A program made the position numbers and the translations under genes. DNA of 64,000 bases, taken from DASWYT01 sp965246875 (GTDB lineage: Bacteria; Pseudomonadota; Alphaproteobacteria; Micavibrionales; SZUA-601). The DNA lies in assembly GCA_965246875.1 (NCBI GenBank), contig CBDFFU010000006.1, positions 434,001 through 498,000 on the forward strand. Reading direction: 5' to 3'. Positions 7,852 to 16,602 of the stretch are shown in pieces (positions within the stretch are counted from its first letter, which is position 1; each line of letters starts with the position of its first letter). The notes under the pieces are model-generated. The model did no database searches. It was not told the DNA's origin and saw only the letters and a list, made by a program, of their open reading frames with translations.

Positions 7852-8946
7852 ATGAAAACGACAAAACTCGGTTTTTCCGGCATGGATGTGTCGCGCATTT
7901 GTCTGGGGACGATGACCTGGGGTGAGCAGAACACGCAAGCCGAGGCGTTTGAACAGATGGATTACGCGTTGGCGCAAGGCGTCAATTTTTGGGATACGGC
8001 GGAGGTTTATGCCGTGCCGCCCAAGGCCGAAACCTATGGCCGGACCGAAGAAATGATTGGCGCGTATCTGACACAGCATCAGGGGCGGGATAAAATCGTT
8101 TTGGCCAGCAAAGTTGTTGGCCGCACGCCGCATCAGCGTCCGCCAGGCAGCGGCACGCATCATCACGCCCTGACCTGGGTCCGGGATGGCAAGGCGAACC
8201 ATGACCGTGCCAATATCATGGAGGCAATTGACGGGTCGTTGCGCCGTTTGAATACCGATTATCTGGATCTCTATCAGTTGCACTGGCCAGACCGCCCGGC
8301 GCAACGTTTCGGTGTGCGTGATTTCTTTGTTGTCGAAGATGAGATGGTGCCGGATGCGAATTATACGCCGCGCATGATCGCCATTCTGGAAACGATGCAG
8401 GATTTGATCCAAGCCGGTAAAATCCGCAGCTGGGGCCTGTCAAATGAAACGGGCTGGGGTGTCATGAAATACCTCATGTTGGCTGAAACCCACAGCCTGC
8501 CGAAACCGGTAGCAGTGCAAAACCCGTATAGCTTACTGGATCGTCGCGATGAAGGCGCATTGGCAGAAATTTGCCTGCGTGAAAATATTGCGTATCTGCC
8601 GTATTCACCATTAGGTGCCGGTGCCTTAAGCGGCAAATATTTGCACAACACCTGGCCGGAAAAAGCCCGCTTTACGCTAGGCGGCAAAAAGGGACGTTAC
8701 TACAACCCCAATTGTGAAAAAGCTGTGGCGCATTATGTCGGTATTGCCCGGGCGCATGGCCTCGATCCGTGCCAGATGGCCCTGGCGTTTTGTCTGCAGC
8801 AACCGTTTGTGACGGCACCCATTATTGGAGCGACAACGCTGGAGCAATTGCAGGTGAATATTGCCAGTCATGATTTAGTGTTATCGGATGAGGTGATGGC
8901 GGCGATCAATGTTGTACACAATGATAATCCGAATCCGGGGCCTTAA
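7852..8946 (+). CDS. tas: Tas-like aldo/keto reductase
   Basis: An NADP(H)-dependent aldo/keto reductase of 364 residues, very close in layout to Escherichia coli Tas. It starts MKTTKLGFSGMDVSRICLGT, and has the active-site region NFWDTAEVYAVPP (Asp, Tyr), the lysine in VLASKVVG, and the histidine in YLDLYQLHWPDRP. The NADP-binding end is APIIGATTLEQL. The substrate is not evident. It is transcribed alone; its stop overlaps the convergent rimM stop by four bases. Confidence 0.88.
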   Translation: MKTTKLGFSGMDVSRICLGTMTWGEQNTQAEAFEQMDYALAQGVNFWDTAEVYAVPPKAETYGRTEEMIGAYLTQHQGRDKIVLASKVVGRTPHQRPPGSGTHHHALTWVRDGKANHDRANIMEAIDGSLRRLNTDYLDLYQLHWPDRPAQRFGVRDFFVVEDEMVPDANYTPRMIAILETMQDLIQAGKIRSWGLSNETGWGVMKYLMLAETHSLPKPVAVQNPYSLLDRRDEGALAEICLRENIAYLPYSPLGAGALSGKYLHNTWPEKARFTLGGKKGRYYNPNCEKAVAHYVGIARAHGLDPCQMALAFCLQQPFVTAPIIGATTLEQLQVNIASHDLVLSDEVMAAINVVHNDNPNPGP

Positions 8947-9479
8947 CTCTTAGCAACATCCTCAAACAACCCATCCGGCAATTCAACGACAATTCGTTTT
9001 TCGCTCACCGACACAAATGGCACATTTTCTTTGGTAAAGAGCAGCAATTCCGTTTGCTGTGTTTCGCCACGATTGAACTCGATCAATAAGGCATCGCCTT
9101 GGGCCAGGGCCAGCACGTCGCGTACGATGCCGATCATGTTGCCATCGGTATTTTCGACTTTGAGACCCAGCAAGTCGCGGTGATAATATTCATCGTCGCT
9201 GGCAGGCGGCAATTTGTTTGCTACGATGAATAGCTTGATACCGCGTATCTTTTCGGCCTCGGTGCGCGTGGTGATTCCTTTCGCGCGGCAGATGAAATCC
9301 TTGTCCTTCGGCCCGTTGATCGTCAGTGTAAATTGCATGTCGCCGATTGCATCCTGCAATGGGCCGTAAGCGGTTAAGCTATCCGCCTGGCCGGAATAAG
9401 CATGCACCAGCAACGCGCCTTGCAAACCGTGGGCTGCGCGAATAAAACCGATGGGAACGAGGTCGTTAGGGTCAGTCAT
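8943..9479 (-). CDS. rimM: ribosome maturation factor RimM
   Basis: RimM binds uS19 and assists maturation of the 30S head. The 178-residue product has the N-terminal beta-barrel start VPIGFIRAAHGLQGALLVH, the linker around RAKGITTRTEAEKIRGIKLF, and the C-terminal PRC-barrel with YYHRDLLGLKVENTDGNMIG. It follows a NUDIX gene with a 4-base ATGA overlap. The usual partners rpsP and ffh lie just upstream, while trmD and rplS are about 38 kb away. Confidence 0.95.
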   Translation of the reverse strand: MTDPNDLVPIGFIRAAHGLQGALLVHAYSGQADSLTAYGPLQDAIGDMQFTLTINGPKDKDFICRAKGITTRTEAEKIRGIKLFIVANKLPPASDDEYYHRDLLGLKVENTDGNMIGIVRDVLALAQGDALLIEFNRGETQQTELLLFTKENVPFVSVSEKRIVVELPDGLFEDVAKS

Positions 9480-10063
9480 GATTGTCTTTCATAAAACCGC
9501 TGCACGGCGGCAGGCTGCAGCTGGTTGCTGGCGTGAAGTTTCTGTGTTGTCGGGTGTGTCAGCCAAAATTCCAGATCGTGCAGATCGCTGATGGGGATGA
9601 TGTCCAGATAAGCTGACACACGGGGCATGCCGGTCAGGTCATGTTCACGTAAAATGCCGTCCCTCTGGTATTGCAGGGCATTGTTGATCATGGATCGGTA
9701 ATACGGATGTGTATTCGCTGGCAAATCATTTGTTGGGAAAAATGTTTGTTTGATGGCCTCGTCGGTCAATTGCAACGTCGAGAGATCATCAATGCGGCAG
9801 ATGTAACAATGCAGGATGGCATCGTGAACAGTCTCGCCATTATGTTCCGTCCAGCGGTGATAGATGCCGAATAAGCTTGCATTGCTAATATGCAGGCCGG
9901 CTTCTTCCTGCACTTCACGCGCGATAGCTTGAGAAAACAATTCATTGGCATCAACACCACCGCCGGGAATTTCCCAAAGCGGAAAATCGGCGCGCAGTTG
10001 CATGAACACTGCATTGTGGGCGTCAAAGATAATACCACGCACATAGGCTTTAAATAGGGTCAT
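9476..10063 (-). CDS. NUDIX hydrolase
   Basis: A 195-residue protein with a complete Nudix box: Gly35, five residues, Glu41, seven residues, Arg49-Glu50, then Glu53-Glu54 and Gly56. This places it among pyrophosphohydrolases that cleave nucleoside diphosphates linked to another group. The C-terminal third (after about residue 130) is an unusual extension with an ALQYQRDGI...ISDLHDLEFWLTHPTTQK pattern that I cannot assign. It lies between rpsP and rimM and overlaps rimM by four bases, an unusual insertion into a ribosomal operon. The substrate is unknown. Confidence 0.88.
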   Translation of the reverse strand: MTLFKAYVRGIIFDAHNAVFMQLRADFPLWEIPGGGVDANELFSQAIAREVQEEAGLHISNASLFGIYHRWTEHNGETVHDAILHCYICRIDDLSTLQLTDEAIKQTFFPTNDLPANTHPYYRSMINNALQYQRDGILREHDLTGMPRVSAYLDIIPISDLHDLEFWLTHPTTQKLHASNQLQPAAVQRFYERQS

Positions 10064-10074
10064 CGCGCATCCAT

Positions 10075-10107
10075 AAAAAAAGACCCTGCCAATTGAGCAG
10101 GGTCTTT
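10075..10107 (-). terminator. rho-independent terminator after rpsP
   Basis: An 11-bp perfect stem (AAAGACCCTGC with GCAGGGTCTTT) and 7-base loop, followed on the minus strand by a T run. It lies between rpsP and the NUDIX gene. The NUDIX-rimM pair is therefore either transcribed by read-through or from its own promoter. Confidence 0.85.
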
Positions 10108-10126
10108 GATAAAATATTCGATCCAG

Positions 10127-10558
10127 TTAAGCCGCGGCTTCTTCGGTGGCCGCGTCTGCAGCTGGTGCTTCTGGCTCAGCTGGTTTCGCTTTGGCAGCAG
10201 CTTCCGCTTCAGCCAAAGCTGTTGCTTTCTTCGCTTTTTCGTCAGCGCGATCCTGCGATTTTTTCTTCGGCTTGGCCTGCGTTGGCTGCTCGGCATAAAC
10301 CGGCATAGGAATCGCACCCAGTTTGCCCATGATCTTGGCAACACGGTCGGTCGGCTGCGCGCCTTTGGTCATCCATTCCTTGGCTTTGTCAGTATTGAAT
10401 GACAGGCGTTTTTCGCTTTCCGCCGGAGCGGTCGGGTCGTAGTAGCCCAATTTTTCGATGTAATTCCCATCACGCGGACTGCGGCTGTCGGCCACAACGA
10501 TGTGATAAAATGGGGCGTTGGTTGTGCCGCGGCGGGCGAGGCGGATTTTTAATGCCAT
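10127..10558 (-). CDS. rpsP: ribosomal protein bS16
   Basis: bS16 is a structural protein of the 30S subunit. The first 80 or so residues are classical (ALKIRLARRGTTNAPFYHIV, then VADSRSPRDGNYIEKLGYY). They are followed by an Ala/Lys/Glu-rich tail of about 55 residues that is probably disordered. Such tails are common in alphaproteobacterial bS16, so the 143-residue length is not an error. It is preceded by ffh on the same strand with a gap of 45 bases. Confidence 0.97.
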   Translation of the reverse strand: MALKIRLARRGTTNAPFYHIVVADSRSPRDGNYIEKLGYYDPTAPAESEKRLSFNTDKAKEWMTKGAQPTDRVAKIMGKLGAIPMPVYAEQPTQAKPKKKSQDRADEKAKKATALAEAEAAAKAKPAEPEAPAADAATEEAAA

Positions 10559-10603
10559 GATCTTAGTCCTTATTATTGCGTGTTAGTGGTTGGTTTAAAG
10601 TTA

Positions 10604-11980
10604 TCATGAAAAACGTCCGCCCATTTTGAATGGATTGAGGCCGCCAGTCAGCGCCCCCATGCCCATTTTGGCCAACCCCTTGGGGCCACCCATCTTGCGC
10701 AGGCGTTTCATCATGTCTTGCATTTGCTGATGTTGCTTCAGCAATTGGTTGAGGGTCTGCACATTCGTGCCGGACCCCATCGCAATGCGGCGTTTACGCG
10801 ACGCATTGAGAATGTCGGGTTTCTTGCGTTCTTTTGGCGTCATCGAACTGATCATTGCCATTTGACGCTTGAAAATATTTTCGTCAATCGGATTGGCGGC
10901 CATCGCGTCTTTGATCTTGCCCATACCTGGCAGTAGATTCATGATGCCGCCCATGCCGCCCATATTTTGCATTTGCTTCAATTGTGCGGCGTAATCTTCA
11001 AGGTCAAACTGACCTTTTTCCATCTTGGCGGCCATTTTCGCCGCTTCGACCTGGTCAATTTCGGCCGCGACTTTTTCGACCAGCGACACGACGTCACCCA
11101 TATCGAGAATACGGCCAGCCAGACGGTCGGGATGGAATATTTCAAGGGCGTCGAGTTTCTCGCCAGTGCCAAGCAATTTGATCGGCTTGCCGGTGATCAT
11201 GCGCATGGAAAGCGCTGCACCGCCGCGCGCATCGCCATCAATACGAGTGAGGACGATGCCGGTGATGCCGATTTGCTCGTCAAAGTTGCGCGCGGTGTTG
11301 ACAGCGTCTTGGCCGGTCATACTGTCGGCGACCAATAACGTTTCGATCGGGTTTGAGAGTTGCTTAACGGCTTTGATTTCAGCCATCAAGGCGTCATCGA
11401 TCGAGAGGCGACCAGCAGAGTCTAATAAGAGAACATCATAACCACCTTTACGTGCGGCATCGATGGCGCGGCGAGTAATCTCAAGGGGCTGTTCGTTGGC
11501 AACGATCGGCAGGCTGTCAACGGAGGTCTGTGTTCCCAACTGTGCCAATTGCTGTTGCGCGCCGGGACGGGCAACGTCGAGCGAGGCCATCAATACACGT
11601 TTTTTTTGTGCTGTTAGGCGTTTGGCCAGTTTGCCGGTCGTGGTGGTTTTACCCGACCCTTGCAGGCCAATCATAAGGTAGACAGACGGGCTGGCTGTAA
11701 ATTCCAGATCAACCGTGCTGCCCAAGCTTTCCAACAAAATATCATGGACGATTTTGACGATCTGCTGGCCGGGCGTGATGGATTTGAGAACGTCCTGGCC
11801 AATGGCGCGTTTGGAGGCTTTTGCAATAAAATCTTTGACAACAGGCAGGGCAACATCGGCCTCAAGCAGCGCAACGCGAATCTCACGCATGGCAGCGGCG
11901 ACATCAACTTCCGACAACGATGCCTGGCGTTTCAGCCGATCGAAGACATTAGTCAGTTTATTGGTTAGGCCGTCGAACAA
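10604..11980 (-). CDS. ffh: signal recognition particle protein Ffh
   Basis: Ffh binds 4.5S RNA and the signal sequences of nascent membrane proteins and docks with FtsY. The 458-residue product has the N domain, the GTPase G domain with G1 (GLQGSGKTTTTGKLA), DTAGR-like LLDSAGR, and the guanine-specificity TRIDGDARGG. The Met-rich M domain follows, with GGMGGIMNLLPGMGKIK and the RNA-binding RKRRIAMGSGTNVQ. It lies upstream of rpsP, the usual order in this group. The receptor ftsY lies about 1 kb away on the other strand. Confidence 0.98.
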   Translation of the reverse strand: MFDGLTNKLTNVFDRLKRQASLSEVDVAAAMREIRVALLEADVALPVVKDFIAKASKRAIGQDVLKSITPGQQIVKIVHDILLESLGSTVDLEFTASPSVYLMIGLQGSGKTTTTGKLAKRLTAQKKRVLMASLDVARPGAQQQLAQLGTQTSVDSLPIVANEQPLEITRRAIDAARKGGYDVLLLDSAGRLSIDDALMAEIKAVKQLSNPIETLLVADSMTGQDAVNTARNFDEQIGITGIVLTRIDGDARGGAALSMRMITGKPIKLLGTGEKLDALEIFHPDRLAGRILDMGDVVSLVEKVAAEIDQVEAAKMAAKMEKGQFDLEDYAAQLKQMQNMGGMGGIMNLLPGMGKIKDAMAANPIDENIFKRQMAMISSMTPKERKKPDILNASRKRRIAMGSGTNVQTLNQLLKQHQQMQDMMKRLRKMGGPKGLAKMGMGALTGGLNPFKMGGRFS

Positions 11981-12144
11981 ATTTTATCCTGTTGAATCAA
12001 GTATTTGACCGTTTCAAAAAATCCATAGCGAAAGGGCACCTGTGAGCAGACAATGCCGACAGATGGCGACCCAGAGCCGTGAGTTTATATACCCGGTCGA
12101 GAAGATGGGTTGTTTATAGGCCAAAAGCGTGGAAATGTCAAAGA

Positions 12145-12975
12145 ATGATTGAATTTATGAAGATGCACGGCCTGGGCAACGATTTTATCGTGATCGATAC
12201 GCGTGACCAACAGGTGTCGGACGATGCGTCGTTTTACAAAGCGATTTGTGACCGCAAGCGTGGAATTGGCTGTGATCAGCTGGTGTTGATCTGTGCGCCG
12301 CGTGATGACAAAAGCGATCTCTATGTGCGCTTGATCAATCGGGAAGACGGTTTGGAAGTCGGCATGTGTGGCAATGCGTTGCGTTGTGTGGCGGGGGCGT
12401 TTTGGGATGTGGTGGAGCGGCGTGATCCGGAACAGCTGATCATTGCAACACAATCGGGGCATTATCCAGCGCGCAAGATCGACGAACAGATAGCCCAAGT
12501 GATGATGGGGCAAGCGAAAACGGGATGGCAGGAGATCCCGTTGCGCGAGGCACAGGATACGTTAAACATCATATTGAGTGATATGCCGCAACTGCCCGTG
12601 GCTGGCGCCATGAATATTGGCAATCCGCATATCGCTTTTGTGACGAATGATGTCATGAGTGTGCCGTTGACCGAATGGGGGCCGCAGATCGAGCATCACC
12701 CGCTATTGCCGGAACGTGCCAATGTCGAATTTATCCAGGTGATGGACAGGCACACCTTGCGGATGCGGGTGTGGGAACGCTCTGCCGGGATCACCGAAGC
12801 GTGCGGCAGCGGAGCCTGTGCCGCAGCCTGGATTGCCGCACAGCGTGGTCTCGTGCAGTCACCCGTCACTGTCATCATGGACGGCGGCCGTTTGACGATT
12901 ACGATCGATAGCGACGGCACTATTCACCAGACCGGGCCGTATGCGTTGGCTTTTACGGGGCAAATTGCCCTCTAG
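12145..12975 (+). CDS. dapF: diaminopimelate epimerase DapF
   Basis: DapF converts LL- to meso-diaminopimelate for lysine and peptidoglycan synthesis. The 276-residue product has both catalytic cysteines in their signatures: GMCGNALRC (Cys75) and EACGSGACAA near residue 218. An in-frame ATG lies 66 bases upstream, but the start at MIEFMKMHGLGNDFIVID gives the conserved N-terminus and normal length. It is followed 35 bases later by ftsY, a common alphaproteobacterial neighbourhood although the usual intervening MiaB-like gene is missing. Confidence 0.96.
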   Translation: MIEFMKMHGLGNDFIVIDTRDQQVSDDASFYKAICDRKRGIGCDQLVLICAPRDDKSDLYVRLINREDGLEVGMCGNALRCVAGAFWDVVERRDPEQLIIATQSGHYPARKIDEQIAQVMMGQAKTGWQEIPLREAQDTLNIILSDMPQLPVAGAMNIGNPHIAFVTNDVMSVPLTEWGPQIEHHPLLPERANVEFIQVMDRHTLRMRVWERSAGITEACGSGACAAAWIAAQRGLVQSPVTVIMDGGRLTITIDSDGTIHQTGPYALAFTGQIAL

Positions 12976-13010
12976 TTGAAACTTTCGCCATCTGTGCCAT
13001 CTTAGGCGGC

Positions 13011-14012
13011 ATGGCATTCTGGACAAAAAAATCGACGCGTGATGAGGATAAACCGGCTGTGAGCGAACAGCCGGCGGCATTTATTGCTGACATCATGGAA
13101 GATAAAAGCTGGCTGTCGCGTTTGACATCCGGCCTGTCGGCCTCATCGCAAAAACTGACCGGCGGGCTGGTCGATCTTGTCACCAAGCGTCCACTGGATC
13201 AGGCGATGCTGGACGCGCTGGAAGAGGCGCTTATTGCTGGTGATCTGGGGCCATCTGTTGCTGTGCAACTGGTCGATGATTTTGCGACGACACGCTTTGG
13301 CAAGGATGTCAGCGCCGATGAGATCAAACAGGCACTGGCGGCACAGGTGACACAGTTGTTGATGCCGGTGGCGAAACCGTTGGTCATTCCAGCCGATAAA
13401 AAACCGTTCGTGATGTTGATGGTCGGCGTGAATGGCAGTGGCAAAACCACAACCATCGGCAAACTGGCCACGCAATTTGGCGGGCAGGGGCATAAAATTA
13501 TTGTGGCTGCCGGTGATACCTTCCGTGCGGCGGCGGTGGAGCAATTGACCGTTTGGTCAGAGCGCAGCGGTGCGACGATCGTGGAAAAAGGGTTGAACAG
13601 TGACCCGGCCGCCGTGGCGTTTGCCGCACTGGAGCAAGCAGAACGCGAAGGCACAGATATCGTCATGATCGATACCGCCGGACGTTTGCAGAACCAGCAA
13701 AATCTGATGGAGGAACTGGCGAAAATCCGCCGGGTGATCGAAAAGAAAATCCCTGACGCACCACATGCCGTGATTTTGACGCTAGATGCCACGATCGGCC
13801 AAAACGCCATTCCGCAGATTGAGTTGTTCAACTCCATTGTGCCGATTACCGGATTGGTCATCACCAAACTGGACGGGTCGGCGCGGGCCGGTGTTGTGGT
13901 GGCCATTGCACAAAAATTCAAAATTCCGATTATCGCGGTTGGCGTTGGTGAGAAAGCGGCTGATTTACAGGCGTTTGATGCGGCAGAGTTTGCGAAGGCA
14001 CTGGTGGGGTAG
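13011..14012 (+). CDS. ftsY: SRP receptor FtsY
   Basis: FtsY is the membrane-associated GTPase that receives SRP-ribosome complexes. The 333-residue product has a short, weakly acidic A region (about 30 residues) and then the NG domain with G1 (GVNGSGKTTTIGKLA), DTAGRLQNQ, and TKLDGSARAG, ending in the usual GVGEKAADLQAFDAAEFAKALVG. The short acidic region is typical of alphaproteobacterial forms. It is likely co-transcribed with dapF. Confidence 0.97.
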   Translation: MAFWTKKSTRDEDKPAVSEQPAAFIADIMEDKSWLSRLTSGLSASSQKLTGGLVDLVTKRPLDQAMLDALEEALIAGDLGPSVAVQLVDDFATTRFGKDVSADEIKQALAAQVTQLLMPVAKPLVIPADKKPFVMLMVGVNGSGKTTTIGKLATQFGGQGHKIIVAAGDTFRAAAVEQLTVWSERSGATIVEKGLNSDPAAVAFAALEQAEREGTDIVMIDTAGRLQNQQNLMEELAKIRRVIEKKIPDAPHAVILTLDATIGQNAIPQIELFNSIVPITGLVITKLDGSARAGVVVAIAQKFKIPIIAVGVGEKAADLQAFDAAEFAKALVG

Positions 14013-14066
14013 TTCCTCGCTCGTCCTTATTCCGGAAGATGCACCAGCATCTATCCGGAATAACGG

Positions 14067-14624
14067 CTAAGTGGATAGTTTCAATTGGTACATATACTCA
14101 TCACTATTTTCGCCTTTAAAAAAATCGGCATTTTCGATTGTTCTGATACGTTGCAAACCTAAACGTTCTAGCAGAGAGATGGAACGTTTGTTCCGTGTAT
14201 CGACCTAGGCTTGCACAGTCGTGACGCTGTAATCGTTTTGGAGCGTATTGATCATTGCAAGGCAAGCTTCGGTAGCAAAACCTTTTCCTTGAAACGCGGG
14301 CGAGAGTTCATAGGCTATGGACACCGTTCGGTCCAATAAAATCGTAGCTTCTAATTTGCCGATCAAAAGATTGTCCAGACTGTTCAGCTGAATAAACCAG
14401 TTTAGCCAGATTTCCTTGCCATCCGATGACTTGCCTACGTATATCTGTTTATATCTATCGGCCATGACTTCAAGCGATTTAGGTGGATCACGTGGAATAT
14501 AGGTATAAAGCGTCGGATCACTGGCAATATGATAATATTGAGCAGCGTGATCCACTGTCAGAGGTTTAAGAGACAGATTTTCAGTATACAATGTTTTCAA
14601 TTTGTTTTCTCTTCCACCAGCCAC
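14067..14624 (-). pseudogene. GNAT family N-acetyltransferase interrupted by an in-frame TAG
   Basis: The reading frame encodes the first 139 residues of a RimJ/RimL-type acetyltransferase, including the acetyl-CoA loop SPAFQGKGFATEAC. It then meets TAG at 14205-14207. In the same frame, without any shift, the following 45 codons encode the rest of the fold: VDTRNKRSISLLERLGLQRI and an acidic end, stopping at 14067. The amber codon replaces one residue just before the conserved DTRN..S motif. The likely reading is a recent nonsense mutation (or suppression of TAG). The start may be a TTG at 14600 overlapping the rlmJ stop rather than the ATG at 14624. Confidence 0.8.
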
Positions 14625-15478
14625 TCACAGCGATGCTGTGCCGATTCATCCTGACCCAATTGCTGCACAAGATAATCGCCAATCTCACTAATGGTATTCT
14701 CGAACTGCCACGGCGGGTTGATCAGCATTAATCCTGACCCCACCATGCCGATGCGTTCGCCGGAGGCATTGTTTTGATCGCTGACAATCACTTGACTGTG
14801 CAGGGTTTTGGTTGGAATGTGTTTTTGAAACAGGTCGAGCATCGTTTGATGATGTCTGGCTGGTAATATAGGGTACCAAATCAAATACACGCCATGCGAG
14901 AATTTTTTCAATGCCCAAGCGCAAGCGTCGACTAAAATAGTGTAATCGCTTTTGACTTCATAGGCCGGGTCTAAAACAACCAGACCGCGTGGCGTTTTGT
15001 CATTCTCACCGCGTGGCGGAATGAGGGCCTGCATGGCTTCCCAGGCGTCGCGTTCGTGCAAGGCAATGCGGGTGTCATTCGGAAGTGATTGTTGCAGGGC
15101 GTGAAACTCTTGGGGATGGGCGTCGTTGCAGATCAAGCGGTCTTGCAGACGCAAAGTCTGTTGTATGAATAGCGGTGATCCCGGATAGGTTTTTAAATCA
15201 TGTGTCAGGTTTAGCGCTGCGATGTGCGACAGATAAGGTTGCAAAATGGCCGGTGGCGCAATTTTTGTGTTCCACAGTTTCGCAATGCCGTTGATATATT
15301 CACCGGTCTTGTTGGCCTCCGGACTGGCGAGGGAATACAGGCCGCGTCCGGCGAAAAAATCGTAAAAGGTGATGCCGCTGTCTTTGGTTTGCAGAACGGC
15401 AATCAAGGCGCACAGCACAGCGTGCTTGTGACAATCGGCAAAGTTGCCGGCATGATAGGCATGTTGGTACGACAGCAT
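14597..15478 (-). CDS. rlmJ: 23S rRNA (adenine2030-N6)-methyltransferase RlmJ
   Basis: RlmJ methylates A2030 of 23S rRNA. The 293-residue product begins MLSYQHAYHAGNFADCHKH, the family signature. It has the SAM-binding region ITFYDFFAGRGLYSLAS and the catalytic motif VVLDPAYEVKSDY (a DPPY-type motif in the altered form used by this family). The C-terminal GSGLMLINPPWQFE is also characteristic. The downstream GNAT pseudogene overlaps its end. Confidence 0.95.
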   Translation of the reverse strand: MLSYQHAYHAGNFADCHKHAVLCALIAVLQTKDSGITFYDFFAGRGLYSLASPEANKTGEYINGIAKLWNTKIAPPAILQPYLSHIAALNLTHDLKTYPGSPLFIQQTLRLQDRLICNDAHPQEFHALQQSLPNDTRIALHERDAWEAMQALIPPRGENDKTPRGLVVLDPAYEVKSDYTILVDACAWALKKFSHGVYLIWYPILPARHHQTMLDLFQKHIPTKTLHSQVIVSDQNNASGERIGMVGSGLMLINPPWQFENTISEIGDYLVQQLGQDESAQHRCEWLVEEKTN

Positions 15479-15496
15479 AGGCCCTTATAAACGAAA

Positions 15497-15523
15497 CCGG
15501 GCTGCAGTGAAACTACAGCCCGG
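15497..15523 (-). terminator. rho-independent terminator after the DUF378 gene
   Basis: An 8-bp GC-rich stem (CCGGGCTG with CAGCCCGG) with an 11-base loop, followed on the minus strand by TTTCGTTT. It lies 39 bases after the DUF378 stop and ahead of rlmJ. Confidence 0.75.
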
Positions 15524-15561
15524 CGCCTTTTGTGACTTGCGGCAGCTTGACCGCTCAAATG

Positions 15562-15759
15562 TTATGAGGTGTATGACTTGATGTTGGTCAGCATGTAGTG
15601 AATGCCGGACAGGCCGATCAGGAAGTACACCAGTTTGGCCACGACATCCGCCCCACCAAAGATCGTGCCGACCAGATTGACACCGGACAGGCCCAGGACG
15701 GCTGTTGTCATGGTGCCGACGACAATCAGAATAAAGGTAATGAGGTTGAGAGTTTTCAT
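15562..15759 (-). CDS. DUF378 family small membrane protein
   Basis: A 65-residue protein with two hydrophobic helices (about 5-25 and 36-57). The pattern NLITFILIVVGTMTTAVLGL followed by a glycine-rich turn and LVYFLIGLSGIHYM is typical of the DUF378 family (YuzA-like). The function is unknown. It is a single-gene unit with a good ribosome binding site (GGAGAACG region) and its own terminator. Confidence 0.85.
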   Translation of the reverse strand: MKTLNLITFILIVVGTMTTAVLGLSGVNLVGTIFGGADVVAKLVYFLIGLSGIHYMLTNIKSYTS

Positions 15760-15993
15760 GACGCGTTCTCCTATGTGGCAGTTTTTTCAAAACCTGTTGC
15801 GGTGCAACATATAAATTATTGATCCAACTGCATAATTTAAGGATATCACTATAAGTGTTACCAAGATATGAAAATAACGCGGTTGCACAACGGGATTGGT
15901 GCAATGCGAATAGAAACGATTGCCGCATGACATTTTTATGCGGATGCGTATAGTAAATGCGCAAGTCAAAAAATAAAATTCCAAGGAGTTCCC

Positions 15994-16590
15994 ATGTTAC
16001 GCTCGTCTCTATTGCGTTCGTTTTCCATTATGACTGTCATGTTATCAGCGTTGCTGCTCAGTGCGTGTGGCGTCAATAATATTCCAACGCTGGATGAACA
16101 GGTCAGTGCTGCGTGGGCGCAAGTGGAGAACAACTACAAACGCCGGGCAGATTTGATTCCGAATTTGGTGCAGACGGTTAAAGGTTATGCGAGCCATGAG
16201 AAAGAGACGTTGACCGCCGTCATCGAAGCGCGCGCCAAGGCGACACAAATGACCTTGCCAGCCGAAGCGTTGAGTGACCCGGCCGCCGTGCAGAAATATG
16301 AAGCGGCGCAAGGTCAGCTGAGCCAGGCGTTGGGACGTTTGATGGTGGTGTCGGAGCAGTACCCGAATTTGAAAGCTGACCAGAATTTTATTGCGCTGCA
16401 ATCGCAATTGGAAGGCACCGAAAACCGAATTGCTGTGGCGCGCAAAGATTACATCGAAGCAGTACAGCGATATAACACCAACGTGCGTACTTTCCCCGGT
16501 ATGCTGTGGGCGTTTGTTTATAAGGCGAAGCCAAAGCAAACATTTGCCGCGCCAGCAGGCAGTGATGTAGCACCCGCTGTCACCTTTTAA
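15994..16590 (+). CDS. LemA family protein (lipoprotein)
   Basis: A 198-residue LemA protein: after a lipoprotein signal with lipobox LLSAC, it has the family core WAQVENNYKRRADLIPNLVQ and TVKGYASHEKETLTAVIEAR, and the last helices ending near VRTFPGMLWAF. LemA proteins are membrane-anchored helical bundles of uncertain role that occur with TPM-domain proteins. Here two TPM genes follow at once, spaced 12 bases and overlapping by 7 bases. The ribosome binding site is AAGGAG, 5 bases before the ATG. Confidence 0.94.
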   Translation: MLRSSLLRSFSIMTVMLSALLLSACGVNNIPTLDEQVSAAWAQVENNYKRRADLIPNLVQTVKGYASHEKETLTAVIEARAKATQMTLPAEALSDPAAVQKYEAAQGQLSQALGRLMVVSEQYPNLKADQNFIALQSQLEGTENRIAVARKDYIEAVQRYNTNVRTFPGMLWAFVYKAKPKQTFAAPAGSDVAPAVTF

Positions 16591-16602
16591 TTACTGTCAG
16601 CC

